This document shows, piece by piece, positions 7,940 through 17,065 of a DNA stretch of 64,000 nucleotides (within the stretch, counting starts at the first letter, position 1; every line of letters begins with the position of its first letter). The stretch is from Petrotoga sp. 9PWA.NaAc.5.4 (GTDB lineage: Bacteria; Thermotogota; Thermotogae; Petrotogales; Petrotogaceae). The translations under genes and the position numbers were made by a program. The notes beneath the pieces were generated by a model, which was not told the origin of the DNA, did no database searches, and worked only from the letters and a program-made list of their open reading frames with translations. The stretch spans positions 124,001 to 188,000 of the forward strand of contig NZ_AZRK01000002.1 in NCBI RefSeq assembly GCF_002895485.1, written 5' to 3'.

Positions 7940-8929
7940 TTGCCTACAATAGATGACGTAGCAAAATTATCTGGAGTCTCTATTGCAACTGTCTCAAGGG
8001 TTTTAAATGGGAAAAATGGTGTGTCCGATAAAGCAAAAGAAGCGGTTCTTCGAGCTATAGAAGAATTGGATTATAAGCCTTCTGGAATTGCCAGAAATTT
8101 AGCCAACAAAAGAAGCTCATTTAATATAGGTATTTTAATTAGTCAAAGAATCGAAAGGATTCTGAATACGAAAGATCTTTTTGGAATTAGAGAATTCTAC
8201 TCAACTGTTTTAACAGGAATAGAGTCTTACGCAAAAGAAAATAATATTAATTTAAGTTTGAAAACCTTTGAAAACTGTGAAAAAAATTTTATTCGATCAA
8301 CGGAGGGGCTTTTAATAATTGGTGGAGATAAGTTACCAAGTTGTATAAAAAACATGGAAATTCCTAAAGTCTTGGTGGATAATTATATTCCAAGTATGAA
8401 GGTGGATTCAATTATCTCTAATGGTTTTGATGGAGCTTATTATGCAATTAAAAAAATAATAGAAAGAGGCTATAAAAAAATCGCTCATATACATGGTTCT
8501 TTAACTTTTTATGGTTTTAGAAATAGATACGAAGGATATGTCGCTGCTATGTCTGAAAAAGGATTATTACCTCAAACATTCGAGTGTGACGAAACACGAG
8601 ACGGAATTTTTTATGCTCTTAATTTAGCTTTGTCAAAAAATCCAGAAATAATTTTTGCTTCAAATGATGTAATAGCTTTAATAATTCTAGACGAATTGAA
8701 AAAAATGAAAATTAAAGTTCCAGATGATATTCAATTGATAGGATTCGATGACATAATATCATCTTCTATTTCTGAGCCAAAATTATCTACTTTAAAAGTG
8801 TTCAAATATGAAATGGGAAACATTGCAGTAAGTAGGTTGATAGATTTGATCAACGGTAAAAATCCTCATCCGGCTGTCATATCTCTTTTTACTACTTTTG
8901 TAGAAAGAGAAAGTACTATTCAAAAGTAG
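7940..8929 (+). CDS. LacI-family transcriptional repressor
   Basis: DNA-binding sugar-responsive repressor of 329 residues. The N-terminal helix-turn-helix (TIDDVAKLSGVSIATVSRVLNG, residues 3-24) and hinge (LDYKPSGIARNLANKRS) are canonical. The rest is the periplasmic-binding-protein-like effector and dimerisation domain, with the usual IGFDDI segment near residues 268-273. The TTG start at 7940 is supported by AGGAGG 8 nt upstream and by the HTH starting at residue 3. It is the first gene of an operon with a sugar ABC importer and a GH130 enzyme, so the effector is probably the imported oligosaccharide or a product. Operators at 7909 and 7632 suggest autoregulation and control of the divergent secreted-protein gene. 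Confidence 0.95.
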   Translation: MPTIDDVAKLSGVSIATVSRVLNGKNGVSDKAKEAVLRAIEELDYKPSGIARNLANKRSSFNIGILISQRIERILNTKDLFGIREFYSTVLTGIESYAKENNINLSLKTFENCEKNFIRSTEGLLIIGGDKLPSCIKNMEIPKVLVDNYIPSMKVDSIISNGFDGAYYAIKKIIERGYKKIAHIHGSLTFYGFRNRYEGYVAAMSEKGLLPQTFECDETRDGIFYALNLALSKNPEIIFASNDVIALIILDELKKMKIKVPDDIQLIGFDDIISSSISEPKLSTLKVFKYEMGNIAVSRLIDLINGKNPHPAVISLFTTFVERESTIQK

Positions 8930-8983
8930 TAAATGAGTGTGTAGTGATACGGTAGTAAAATTTTTAGAAGGAGGTTAGATGGT

Positions 8984-10237
8984 ATGAAAAAGTTATCAGT
9001 ATTATTGTTAATAGTTTTAATATCAACATTTGCTTTGTCTCAAACAAAACTTGTGTTCTGGACAGCGCCAAATCCACAGCAAGAAGCTTTTTGGAAAGAA
9101 GTTGTAGCGGAATATGAATCTTTACATCCTGAAATAGATATTGAATGGTCTACTATTCCAGCAGCTGGTAGTTCTGAAGAAGCGATATTGACAGCAATTG
9201 CATCTGGAAGAGCTCCTGATATTTCTACAAATATTTTTTCAGGATTTGCTGCACAATTAGTTGAAATAGATCAGCTCATGGAATTAGATAAACTTGAGGG
9301 CTTTGATGAATTGGTTGAAACAAGAAAGATGAGAAGTATCATTGAAGGATGGCAAATAAATGGCAAGAATTATGTAATACCTATTTATTCAAATCCCATT
9401 TTGATGTGGTGGCGGTCTTCTCTATTAAAGGAAGCTGGATTTGAAAACCCACCAAGAACCTACAGTGAAATATACGAATTTTCTAAAAATTTTGTTATAC
9501 CAAAGGAAAGGTATTCAGTTCAAATTATTCAAGGAAGAAATTGGTGGGATAGATGGTTTGATTTTATTACTTATTATTACGCAGCAAGTGGAGGAAAATC
9601 ATATGTAGATACATCAAAGGGTAGAGCAACATTTAACGATGAAGCTGGAAAGCAAGTTGCAGAGTTTATAAATACTATGTTTAGAAACGAATGGACAGCT
9701 GTTGATCTTGGCTCTAATCCTTTCTACATTGGTGCTATAGCTGGAGGTTTAAGAGGTCCTTGGGAAATATCTTTTGCTCAAACTCAATTTCCAGATATAG
9801 TAAGTGATATTGTTATTTCTGCTCCACCTGTTCCTGACAGTTATCCTCAAGATGAACCTATTTACACTTTTGCAGATGCAAAGGGACTTGTAATTTTTAA
9901 AACAACTAAACATCCAAAAGAAGCTTGGGATTTTGTAAAATGGGTTTTTTCAAGAGAAGATTTCGATCTAAAATGGCTTGAATACACAAAGATGCCGCCT
10001 GCAAGAGAAGACTTACTCACAAACGATATTTTTAAAGATTTCTGGGATCAAAACCCCTTAGCAGCTCAATATGCTAAATACGTTCCTTATGCTATTCCAC
10101 CAGCAACAATTTCAATGACAGTTGATGTACAAGATTTAATGACCGTTGAGTTAGTGGAACCCTTAATGTATGGATTTAAAAGCCCGCAAAAGGCTTTGGA
10201 TGATGCGGTTAAGGCAATAAATAGAATCCTTTGGTAA
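8984..10237 (+). CDS. ABC transporter sugar-binding protein (family 1)
   Basis: Extracytoplasmic solute-binding protein of 417 residues that delivers an oligosaccharide to the two permeases encoded next. The signal peptide (MKKLSVLLLIVLISTFALS) is followed by TKLVFWTAPNPQQEAFWKEV, the usual start of the family 1 fold. No lipobox Cys is present, so it is released or held by the cell envelope. Many Trp and Tyr residues (ILMWWRSSLL, GRNWWDRWFDFITYYYAA) would stack on sugar rings. The ATG at 8984 follows AAGGAGG. No ATP-binding subunit is encoded nearby; as in many sugar systems a shared MsmX/MalK-like ATPase elsewhere is likely. Association with GH130 suggests a beta-mannoside substrate, which is inference. 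Confidence 0.92.
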   Translation: MKKLSVLLLIVLISTFALSQTKLVFWTAPNPQQEAFWKEVVAEYESLHPEIDIEWSTIPAAGSSEEAILTAIASGRAPDISTNIFSGFAAQLVEIDQLMELDKLEGFDELVETRKMRSIIEGWQINGKNYVIPIYSNPILMWWRSSLLKEAGFENPPRTYSEIYEFSKNFVIPKERYSVQIIQGRNWWDRWFDFITYYYAASGGKSYVDTSKGRATFNDEAGKQVAEFINTMFRNEWTAVDLGSNPFYIGAIAGGLRGPWEISFAQTQFPDIVSDIVISAPPVPDSYPQDEPIYTFADAKGLVIFKTTKHPKEAWDFVKWVFSREDFDLKWLEYTKMPPAREDLLTNDIFKDFWDQNPLAAQYAKYVPYAIPPATISMTVDVQDLMTVELVEPLMYGFKSPQKALDDAVKAINRILW

Positions 10238-10252
10238 AGGTAGGAGAAGATA

Positions 10253-11140
10253 ATGGCTAAAAAGTTGACAAATTTAGCGAAAAGGGAAGCGAGAAAAGGT
10301 TTAGGCATATCTTCGATATATCTTGTATATACTGCAATATTTTGGGGTTATCCATTTGTATGGTTGTTTATCCTCCTTTTTTCGAGATGGAAATTTGTAG
10401 GTACTCCTAAATTTGCTGGTTTATATAATATTCAGAGGGTCTTAACAGACCCTCTTTTTTGGAAAACTGTTGGTAATGTGTTCCGATTCATGCTCTATTA
10501 TATTCCTCTTGTTTTACTGGGTTCTTTACTTTTTGCTATAGCTCTTAATAAACTTAAAGTTGGTAAAACCTTTGTTGCTTTGTCTTTCTTAGTTGCAAAT
10601 GTGTCATCAGGAGTCGCCTATTCTATTATGTTTTCAAATTTATTTTCTGTAAATGGTCCTATAAATAGAACTCTTTACAATCTTTTTGGAATAACCATAC
10701 CTTGGTTCACAAGTCCACAATTGGCAATGTTTTCAATTTCATTGATAGTTATTTGGAAGTTCATAGGATATTATGGATTGATATTATATGCGGGTCTTAC
10801 TGCTATTCCAAAATCTTTGTACGAAGCAGCGGAGTTAGATGGAGCCGGAAATTTAACAAAATTTTTTAGAATTACGCTTCCTCTATTAAATCCATCTATA
10901 GTGATGGTTATGGTTTTAGCTATAACTTTAGCCTTTGGAATATTTACAGAACCTTATATGATAACAGGAGGAGGTCCTATGAGAAGTACTCTGACTCCCA
11001 TGATGCATATGATAACAACTGCTTTTCAAAGAATGGATCCAACTTATGCAGCAACAATGGCTGTATTTGTAGCAGGTATAAGTTTTGGAATGATTTGGGT
11101 TGTGAGGAAAATTATGGAAAGAGAAGTTGATTTAGTATGA
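10253..11140 (+). CDS. Sugar ABC transporter permease, MalF type
   Basis: Inner-membrane permease of 295 residues with about six transmembrane helices. The EAA loop that contacts the ATPase is visible as EAAELDGAGNLTKFFRITLP near residues 197-216. The N-terminus begins with a short charged stretch before the first membrane helix (YTAIFWGYPFVWLFILLFS). The gene starts 15 bp after the binding protein and overlaps the second permease by 4 bp, so the pair is translated together. It forms a heterodimer with the following MalG-type subunit. Confidence 0.93.
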   Translation: MAKKLTNLAKREARKGLGISSIYLVYTAIFWGYPFVWLFILLFSRWKFVGTPKFAGLYNIQRVLTDPLFWKTVGNVFRFMLYYIPLVLLGSLLFAIALNKLKVGKTFVALSFLVANVSSGVAYSIMFSNLFSVNGPINRTLYNLFGITIPWFTSPQLAMFSISLIVIWKFIGYYGLILYAGLTAIPKSLYEAAELDGAGNLTKFFRITLPLLNPSIVMVMVLAITLAFGIFTEPYMITGGGPMRSTLTPMMHMITTAFQRMDPTYAATMAVFVAGISFGMIWVVRKIMEREVDLV

Positions 11141-11967
11141 AAAATCAAAAAATAAAGACAAGTAATATTATTTTGCATATTGTTATGTTTGGTTTAGCTC
11201 TAATTTGGTTGTATCCATATTTATGGCTATTTTTAGCTTCAGTAAAGCCATCGGCGGAAATTTACACAAGGTTTTTACCTTCTAAATTTACTTTGGAACA
11301 TTTTAAATTTATATTGGAAAGTGCCGAAAGGATGAATAGACCTTTTATAAGAGCATTTTTTAACAGTTTATTTGTATCTGTGACTGTAACTGTATGTGTT
11401 CTAATAAGTTCTGCGATAATTGCATTTGCATTATCAAAATATAGATTTAAAGCAAGGGAGGGAATATTTAATTTTCTTATTTTTCAAATGGTTTTTCCCG
11501 GTTTTATGTTTACAATCCCCATGTATATACTTGTAAGAAATTTACATTTATTAAATTCTTATGGAGCTTTAATAATACCTTTTATAATGAGCAGCTGGGG
11601 TATTTTTATGATGACTCAAAGTTTTAAAGGCACTCCTAATGATTATATAGAAGCAGCAAAAATAGACGGAGCTTCAGATTTATTCATCATTTTTAGGATA
11701 ATGCTTCCTTTAAATAATTCTGTTATGGCAATTGTAGGTTTATTTACTTTTATTGGAATATGGGATAATTTTATGTGGCCTCTTATAGTAATACAAGATT
11801 ACTATAAAATGCCATTATCTGTTTTGCTTGCTACTTTCAATCATGAGTATGGAGCATATATAGGTCCTGTAATGGCAGGTTCAGTTATTCAAACTATACC
11901 GATGGTTTTAATATTTATAATATTTAGAAAAGCATTTTTGCAAGGTATCTCAATGTCTTTAAAATAA
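11137..11967 (+). CDS. Sugar ABC transporter permease, MalG type
   Basis: Second membrane subunit of the importer, 276 residues and about six transmembrane helices. The EAA loop reads EAAKIDGASDLFIIFRIMLP near residues 178-197, and NSLFVSVTVTVCVLISSAII is the helix typical of MalG-type subunits. Its ATG overlaps the stop of the preceding permease (ATGA), which indicates translational coupling. The GH130 gene follows after 30 bp in the same transcript. Confidence 0.93.
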   Translation: MKNQKIKTSNIILHIVMFGLALIWLYPYLWLFLASVKPSAEIYTRFLPSKFTLEHFKFILESAERMNRPFIRAFFNSLFVSVTVTVCVLISSAIIAFALSKYRFKAREGIFNFLIFQMVFPGFMFTIPMYILVRNLHLLNSYGALIIPFIMSSWGIFMMTQSFKGTPNDYIEAAKIDGASDLFIIFRIMLPLNNSVMAIVGLFTFIGIWDNFMWPLIVIQDYYKMPLSVLLATFNHEYGAYIGPVMAGSVIQTIPMVLIFIIFRKAFLQGISMSLK

Positions 11968-11997
11968 AAGTAATCAAGATATGAAAGGAAGGGATTT

Positions 11998-12885
11998 ATG
12001 TTGAACTTAAAATTAAAAAGACATACTGCAAACCCTCTGTTTGGGCCTAACCCTATGCATCTTTGGGAATCAAGGTTTGTTTTTAATCCTGCTGTAGTAT
12101 ACGACGGAGAAATTTTTCATATGTTGTACAGAGCTCAAGGAGAAGATATGGTTTCAAGAATAGGATATGCTGTAAGCGCAGATGGGGTGCATTTTAACAG
12201 AATGGAAAAACCCGCTTTTGAACCATCCGATCAAACAGAATTGTATGGAGTAGAAGATCCCAGGATAACTTATTTAAAAGGAAAATATTATATGTGTTAC
12301 ACAGCTTACTCTCCAAAAAACATTAGTATTGCTATGGCTTCAACAAAAAACTTTATAACCTGGGAAAGATATGGAATAGTTTTACCAGAAAGTCCTAACA
12401 AAGATGCCGCATTGTTTCCAGAAAAAGTCGAAGGAAAGTATGTATTAATCCACAGATTAGAACCCGATATTTGGTTTGCATATTCAGATGATTTAATACA
12501 TTGGAATAATTACAAAAAAGTTGCCTCACCACGTGAAAAGTATTGGGATAATTTGAAGATTGGTGCAGGTGGTCCTCCTTTAAAGACACCTTATGGATGG
12601 TTGTTTTTATACCATGGTGTTCAAGATGACATTAGACCAATATATAGACTTGGTTTTATGCTCTTAGATTTAAAAGATCCATCAAAAGTTTTAAAAAGAA
12701 GCGAAGAACCTATTTTAGAACCTAAAGAAAGTTGGGAGGTATTCGGTGGAGTGCCAAATGTTGTCTTTTCTGATGCTTTAGTTGAATATAAAAATCAATA
12801 TTATATCTATTATGGAGCAGCTGATAACTACATTGCATTGGCAACTATAAGTAAAGATGAAGTTTATCAGTGGATAAATGAATAA
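11998..12885 (+). CDS. GH130 glycoside phosphorylase/hydrolase
   Basis: Five-bladed beta-propeller enzyme of family GH130, 295 residues and no signal peptide, so it acts in the cytoplasm. GH130 members phosphorolyse or hydrolyse beta-mannosides. Conserved elements are ESRFVFNPAVVYDGEIFHML, GVEDPRITYLKGKYYMCYTA, GAGGPPLKTPYGWLFLYHG, GGVPNVVFSDALVE and YYIYYGAADNYIALA. The ATG at 11998 follows GGAAGGG. As last gene of the importer operon it most likely cleaves the imported beta-mannosyl oligosaccharide to release mannose-1-phosphate, but a hydrolytic or a different mannosyl-linkage specificity cannot be excluded. Confidence 0.9.
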   Translation: MLNLKLKRHTANPLFGPNPMHLWESRFVFNPAVVYDGEIFHMLYRAQGEDMVSRIGYAVSADGVHFNRMEKPAFEPSDQTELYGVEDPRITYLKGKYYMCYTAYSPKNISIAMASTKNFITWERYGIVLPESPNKDAALFPEKVEGKYVLIHRLEPDIWFAYSDDLIHWNNYKKVASPREKYWDNLKIGAGGPPLKTPYGWLFLYHGVQDDIRPIYRLGFMLLDLKDPSKVLKRSEEPILEPKESWEVFGGVPNVVFSDALVEYKNQYYIYYGAADNYIALATISKDEVYQWINE

Positions 12886-12890
12886 AAAAT

Positions 12891-12919
12891 AAAAACTTGG
12901 GATTAGATCCCAAGTTTTT
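12891..12919. terminator. Bidirectional terminator between GH130 and GH31
   Basis: AAAAACTTGGGAT, a 3-nt loop and ATCCCAAGTTTTT form a perfect 13-bp stem between two convergent genes. It has a T run on both strands and serves both operons. Confidence 0.9.
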
Positions 12920-12922
12920 ATA

Positions 12923-15106
12923 TTAAATTAACATATCTTTTTTGACCACACTTCCGTCACTGTCATATATTTCAAAATGAATAGTTTTAATTTTTAACAT
13001 ATTGTTTTTGTCGTCCTTTTTTATAGCTATTTTGAAATCATTTCTTTCTTTTGTGACATCTATTTTTATAGTTCCAAAGTCACCTTTAACAAAATTGTAG
13101 GTTGTCCCATCATCGTCATAATAATTGTAAAGTGCGTGATCTGTAACCAAACCTGCAACAGTTAATTCAGTTATATCTTTTTCTCCAACAAAATTCATCG
13201 GTTCAGAAAGAACAATCAAACTATTTTCTTTTATGAAGAGTGGAATTTCCGATAAATCAGCTTTTATATAGTAATCTCCAGGTTCATATACTTTCATCTT
13301 TCTTTCCTCATACTTTGAAGCAGTCCAATTTAACCATTTTACTTGGGGTAAATGTACATATCTACCTTTTTTGTTTTGCTCATAAACAGGTGCTACCATT
13401 AAGGATTCTCCATACATATATTGATCTTCAATATCTTTTGACCTTGGGTTTTCGAAAACAAATGATATCGGTTTTACAAATGGATTAGAATCTTTAACCG
13501 AGTTCATATATTCAGAATAAGTGTAAGGTAAAAATGCATACCTTAATCTTACTATATCTCTCATAATATTCAGAGATTCTTCGTCGAATTGCCAAGGTTC
13601 TTGTGGCCTTGTATTAAGAGCTGTGTGATTTCTAAAAAATGGTGTGAATGCGCCGAGTTCCATCCATCTTACAACTAATTCAGCAGAAGCATCTGCACCA
13701 AATCCCCCTATATCAGCTCCTGTATAAAAAAATCCCATCATGTTTAATGATTGTAGCATTCTTATATTGACTAAAATATGTTCCCACCAAGACTTATTAT
13801 CTCCCATCCAAATTGACGCTATTCTGTGAAGTCCTGGGTAGCTACTTCTTGATAGTAATAATGTTCTTTGATTGGGTAATAATTCTTTCATTTCATCAGC
13901 AGTTGCTTGAGTATTTTTAAATCCATATAAATTATGTACTAAATCATGGTTAATCAAGGTTCCATCGTCTAATTTATGATAAAAGCTTCTATAATCTTCT
14001 CTGTTGTTAGAAATTTTAGCGAAACTCTCTTTTGCTAAGAATACTTCAATTCCTAACTCTTCTTTATTTTTTTCTAAATCTTTGAGTAAGTCAAAAAGTT
14101 TATCTAAACTTTTTGGGGTATAAAATATAGACGGTTCGTTCATATCGTTCCAGAATCCTTTTATTCCCATATCTGTAAATACTTTATATTTTTGCCCCCA
14201 CCACTTTCTAACTTTCGAATTTAAAAAATCAGGGAAGTGTGTTAATCCCGGCCAAACAGCAGTTACAAAAGGCTTTCCATCTTTATCAACACAAAAGTAT
14301 CCGTTTTTCTTTCCTTCTTCGTATACTTCGTAACCTTCTTCAATTTTCACTCCAGGATCCAATATAGGAATGACTTTTATTCCTTTTTCTTTTAAATCTT
14401 TTACCATACCTTCGTAGTTAGGAAACGTTTCTTTATTGATCGTAAATACTTTATAACTATCCATATAATCTATATCTGTATATATTACATCCAAAGGGAT
14501 TCCTAATTCTCTATATTTATTTGCAACTTCTCTAACTTCTTTCTCACTAAAATAACTCCATCTCGATTGTTGATACCCAAAAGCCCATTTTGGAGGTATA
14601 TATGGCTTACCCGTCAAATTGAAATACTCTTTTATTATAGTTAATTTTTCATCACAGTCAAAAATATATAAATCAAAATCTTTAGAAAAAATAGTTATTT
14701 TCAAAATATCTTTGTGAGTAAAACCAATATCAAAGATTATTTCTGAAGGGTAATCGATAAATATTCCAAAAGTCTTTTCTCCATCTAATATCATAAAAGG
14801 ATGAGATCCGTACAAAGATTCCTTTTCAGGCGTATGTTCAGGGTCATCTGTAGCGTAAAATCTGTAACGCTTACCTCTTTTATTCAAAGCCCCTAAGGTT
14901 TCACCAAGTCCATATACAACATCATCTTTTGCCATTTCATAAATAAAACTTATTTCGTTACTTCCTTCTTCTATTGTAAAAAAAGTAACATTTGAAACCT
15001 GCTCAAAATTATTGTTATCCATATCTACAATAACGGCACCTGTATTAAAAGGAGTTCCACTTTTGTATAATGTAGTCATATTAGAGATTTGCATCTTTTT
15101 AAACAC
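12923..15106 (-). CDS. GH31 alpha-glucosidase-type glycoside hydrolase
   Basis: Cytoplasmic retaining alpha-glycosidase of 727 residues, without signal peptide. The catalytic barrel contains WAFGYQQSRWSYFSEKEVRE, PLDVIYTDIDYMDSYKVFT and GFWNDMNEPS, where Asp321 of WNDMNEP is the nucleophile. IASIWMGDNKSWWEH carries the acid/base region, and GADIGGFGADASAELVVRWM is the second GH31 signature. A C-terminal beta domain holds LPQVKWLNW and IKENSLIVLSEP. The GTG start at 15106 has AGGAGG 8 nt upstream. A copy of the dispersed repeat lies in its leader and a promoter-like TGATATAAT before that. It faces the GH130 operon and probably processes imported alpha-glucosides. Confidence 0.93.
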   Translation of the reverse strand: MFKKMQISNMTTLYKSGTPFNTGAVIVDMDNNNFEQVSNVTFFTIEEGSNEISFIYEMAKDDVVYGLGETLGALNKRGKRYRFYATDDPEHTPEKESLYGSHPFMILDGEKTFGIFIDYPSEIIFDIGFTHKDILKITIFSKDFDLYIFDCDEKLTIIKEYFNLTGKPYIPPKWAFGYQQSRWSYFSEKEVREVANKYRELGIPLDVIYTDIDYMDSYKVFTINKETFPNYEGMVKDLKEKGIKVIPILDPGVKIEEGYEVYEEGKKNGYFCVDKDGKPFVTAVWPGLTHFPDFLNSKVRKWWGQKYKVFTDMGIKGFWNDMNEPSIFYTPKSLDKLFDLLKDLEKNKEELGIEVFLAKESFAKISNNREDYRSFYHKLDDGTLINHDLVHNLYGFKNTQATADEMKELLPNQRTLLLSRSSYPGLHRIASIWMGDNKSWWEHILVNIRMLQSLNMMGFFYTGADIGGFGADASAELVVRWMELGAFTPFFRNHTALNTRPQEPWQFDEESLNIMRDIVRLRYAFLPYTYSEYMNSVKDSNPFVKPISFVFENPRSKDIEDQYMYGESLMVAPVYEQNKKGRYVHLPQVKWLNWTASKYEERKMKVYEPGDYYIKADLSEIPLFIKENSLIVLSEPMNFVGEKDITELTVAGLVTDHALYNYYDDDGTTYNFVKGDFGTIKIDVTKERNDFKIAIKKDDKNNMLKIKTIHFEIYDSDGSVVKKDMLI

Positions 15107-15139
15107 GTAAATTTCCTCCTAAAAATATAAAATTTACTT

Positions 15140-15227
15140 ACTTTAAGAATTCTAAAACGACAGGGTTCCATCCTGAACCACTCTAAATTCAAAGTCTTAT
15201 TTTTAGAAATTTCTTCATTTCTAAAGT
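15140..15227 (-). repeat. Short copy of the dispersed TIR element before GH31
   Basis: 88 bp in minus orientation. The left end ATTTCTAAAGT (15217-15227) is perfect and the right end (15140-15150, ACTTTAAGAAT) is degenerate. It holds the GC core and the AAATTCAAA segment but lacks the variable right part. The right end is 34 nt from the GTG start of the GH31 gene. Confidence 0.75.
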
Positions 15228-15259
15228 TCTTATATAAAATTTAATAATAAATCAAAGAT

Positions 15260-15265
15260 ATTATA
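15260..15265 (-). promoter_or_regulatory. Putative extended -10 promoter of the GH31 gene
   Basis: TGATATAAT on the minus strand, upstream of the repeat copy, so the repeat would lie in the 5' untranslated region. No strong -35 box is seen. Confidence 0.45.
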
Positions 15266-15315
15266 TCATTTAAAACAATAAATTTATAAGCTATAAAATA
15301 AAAAACAAAAATAAG

Positions 15316-16113
15316 CTATTTAATTATCCAATCAATTCCAATAATACCTTTTCTACCTTTTTTTGCAATACCTATCAAAGCGTCTTCTTTATTAAATTCT
15401 TCTTTTAACTTTTTTATTCTTTGAGAATAATTCTTTAAAACTAATTCGGAATGTTTCAAATTTATCGATTATTAAAATGGAATTAAATTCTTGATTACAA
15501 TGAGATTCTCCTAAAGCCTTAAATTTTTCTATACTTAGAGGGATGATAGCTCCTTTTCTTAAAAATACTGGATGATAAGTACAACATTTATATGTAAAAG
15601 GAGAACCATCGCTATTAATCCATTTTCCATCCCATAAGCTTAGTCATTCTCCTTTTGGTATTTTTATTCTATCTTCTTTTTCTTTATCGAGCATTGGAAA
15701 AACTATGATATCTCTTCCAAAAAAATATGATAAAGGCTGATCGTAAAACGTAAAGTTTTCCAACCATGTTGGATAAGTAAGAGGCCCACTATTTTCTACA
15801 CTATACTTTGCTTCTCGAAAAATATAGGGAGACAAATTCATTCTTAAAGAAGCACAAAATCTATAAAAATCGAGTATTTGATTATATCATTATAATATTT
15901 CGCTATATTCCAAGGTGACCTTTCCGCACTTGGAACAGGATCTCCAGAATGTTCAGAATGAAATTGAAATATAGGGGTAAAAATTGCCAATTCACAAGAT
16001 CTCTTGTAGAGATCAATTTCTGGAAGATCTCCACTAAAACCTGCAATATCCCAACCCCAAAAAGGATTTCCTGAAAGAGAAACATTGAGACCAGCTATAA
16101 TACAGGCCTTTAA
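15316..16113 (-). pseudogene. Remnant of a second GH31 glycoside hydrolase
   Basis: The C-terminal part of a GH31 enzyme is spread over several frames. NVSLSGNPFWGWDIAGFSGD and the region around FQFHSEHSG match the active-site half of the family. A frameshift at about 15850 leads to ASLRMNLSPYIFREA, GPLTYPTWLENF and YFFGRDIIVFPM. An in-frame TGA at 15644-15646 interrupts PKGE/LSLWDGKW, followed by TYHPVFLRKGAIIPLS, and a further frameshift near 15400 leads to a tail ending in IIGIDWIIK. The N-terminal catalytic nucleophile region is absent. The sequence resembles YihQ/xylosidase-like GH31 more than the intact neighbour, so it is a separate lost gene rather than a fresh duplicate. Confidence 0.88.
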
Positions 16114-16457
16114 GGCTTCGTAAGAATCGTCAGGTATTTTCTTAATATGCTGACGCAATAAAAGAATACCAAAGATATTAAAAAATGAATATAACACTAT
16201 TCCTACGTAGGTATTTAGCAATTTTATATTCCGTAGTATTAATTGGTAATAAGTGTAACACTACCAGGTATCATCATAGTGATAATAAATAAACCGAACA
16301 AGAATTCTCTACTCTTAAAAGGAATCTTTGCAAATACATAAGCTGCCATACTCGCTGAAAGAACACTTATAAATGTTATAGAAATAGAAACTATAATACT
16401 ATTTAAAAAAGCTTTACCGAAAGGAAAGAAGTTGAATAATTTAGAATATGCTTCAAA
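16114..16457 (-). pseudogene. Remnant of a MalG-type ABC permease
   Basis: Minus-strand translation gives FEAYSKLFNFFPFGKAFLNS, ASMAAYVFAKIPFKSREFLF and LFIITMMIPGSVTLIT, the middle membrane helices of a MalG-type permease. After stops and a frame change it continues as LNTYVGIVLYSFFNIFGILL, LLRQHIKKIP and DDSYEALKA, the start of the EAA loop. It then runs directly into GH31 sequence in the same frame, so a deletion fused the two genes. The upstream end coincides with a fragment of the dispersed repeat. Together with the ROK fragment it marks a decayed sugar-uptake operon. Confidence 0.88.
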
Positions 16458-16490
16458 ACTTCGTTTTTAGAAAATTCTCATTTCTAAAGT
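16458..16490 (-). repeat. Left-end fragment of the dispersed TIR element
   Basis: Carries the perfect end ATTTCTAAAGT at 16480-16490 and the adjoining TTTTTAGAAAATTCTC stretch, directly abutting the permease remnant. It may mark a deletion or recombination breakpoint. Confidence 0.6.
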
Positions 16491-16517
16491 CACTACTAAA
16501 TCTTTTCGATTCATATG

Positions 16518-16877
16518 TTAAACCTTAATATCGAACAACTCCTCTTGAATTACTTGATATACACCTTCTAATGTCCAAGCTTCTGGTACAAAAGCATCGA
16601 CATCAAAGATTACACGTTCTCCTAAATTTCCAAAAGCATTTTCCTTTGCAAAGTTTACAGCTTTTTCTAAAAAGTAGTCAGAGAATTCTATTGCTTCTCC
16701 TCCTATTAATATATCCTGGGGCGCAAACACATTGATCAAACCTTTTTGTATAAGTTCGGAGACTATCTTAGTCACTGTTCCACCGCTTAATCCTGTTTTC
16801 CTAGATAGTGAAGCCCTATCAATCTTTTGTTCTAAGAATATTTCTTTCAATATTGTTTTTTCATTTATATTTCTCAT
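16518..16877 (-). pseudogene. Internally deleted ROK-family regulator
   Basis: A 119-codon frame with both ends of a ROK/NagC repressor but not its middle. Residues 1-48 are the winged HTH (MRNINEKTILKEIFLEQKID, ASLSRKTGLSGGTVTKIVSE). Residues from about 50 on (NVFAPQDILIGGEAIEFSDY to the end) match the last 70 residues of a usual 370-400-residue protein. The sugar-binding and ATPase-fold core is missing, so about 250 residues were lost in frame. A short DNA-binding protein could still be made, but the context of two further pseudogenes argues for decay. Confidence 0.8.
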
Positions 16878-17065
16878 TAATTGTTTGTTACCTAATATAG
16901 CTATTTTTTGCCTCTTTAATGATGTTTATCTTTCTTTCTTTACTAAGAAAAGTAAGTATAAAATAATTACAAATTAAACTTATAAAATAATCAAGCGGAT
17001 TTATAGAAAGTTATTATGAATTAGGGATATTTAAAGGCAATTAAATTCATTTAGCTATAATTTTC

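Noticed and set aside
15644-16221. Two short frames taken as real small genes
   Set aside because: Both are pieces of one GH31 sequence and a permease, separated by a frameshift and a TGA.
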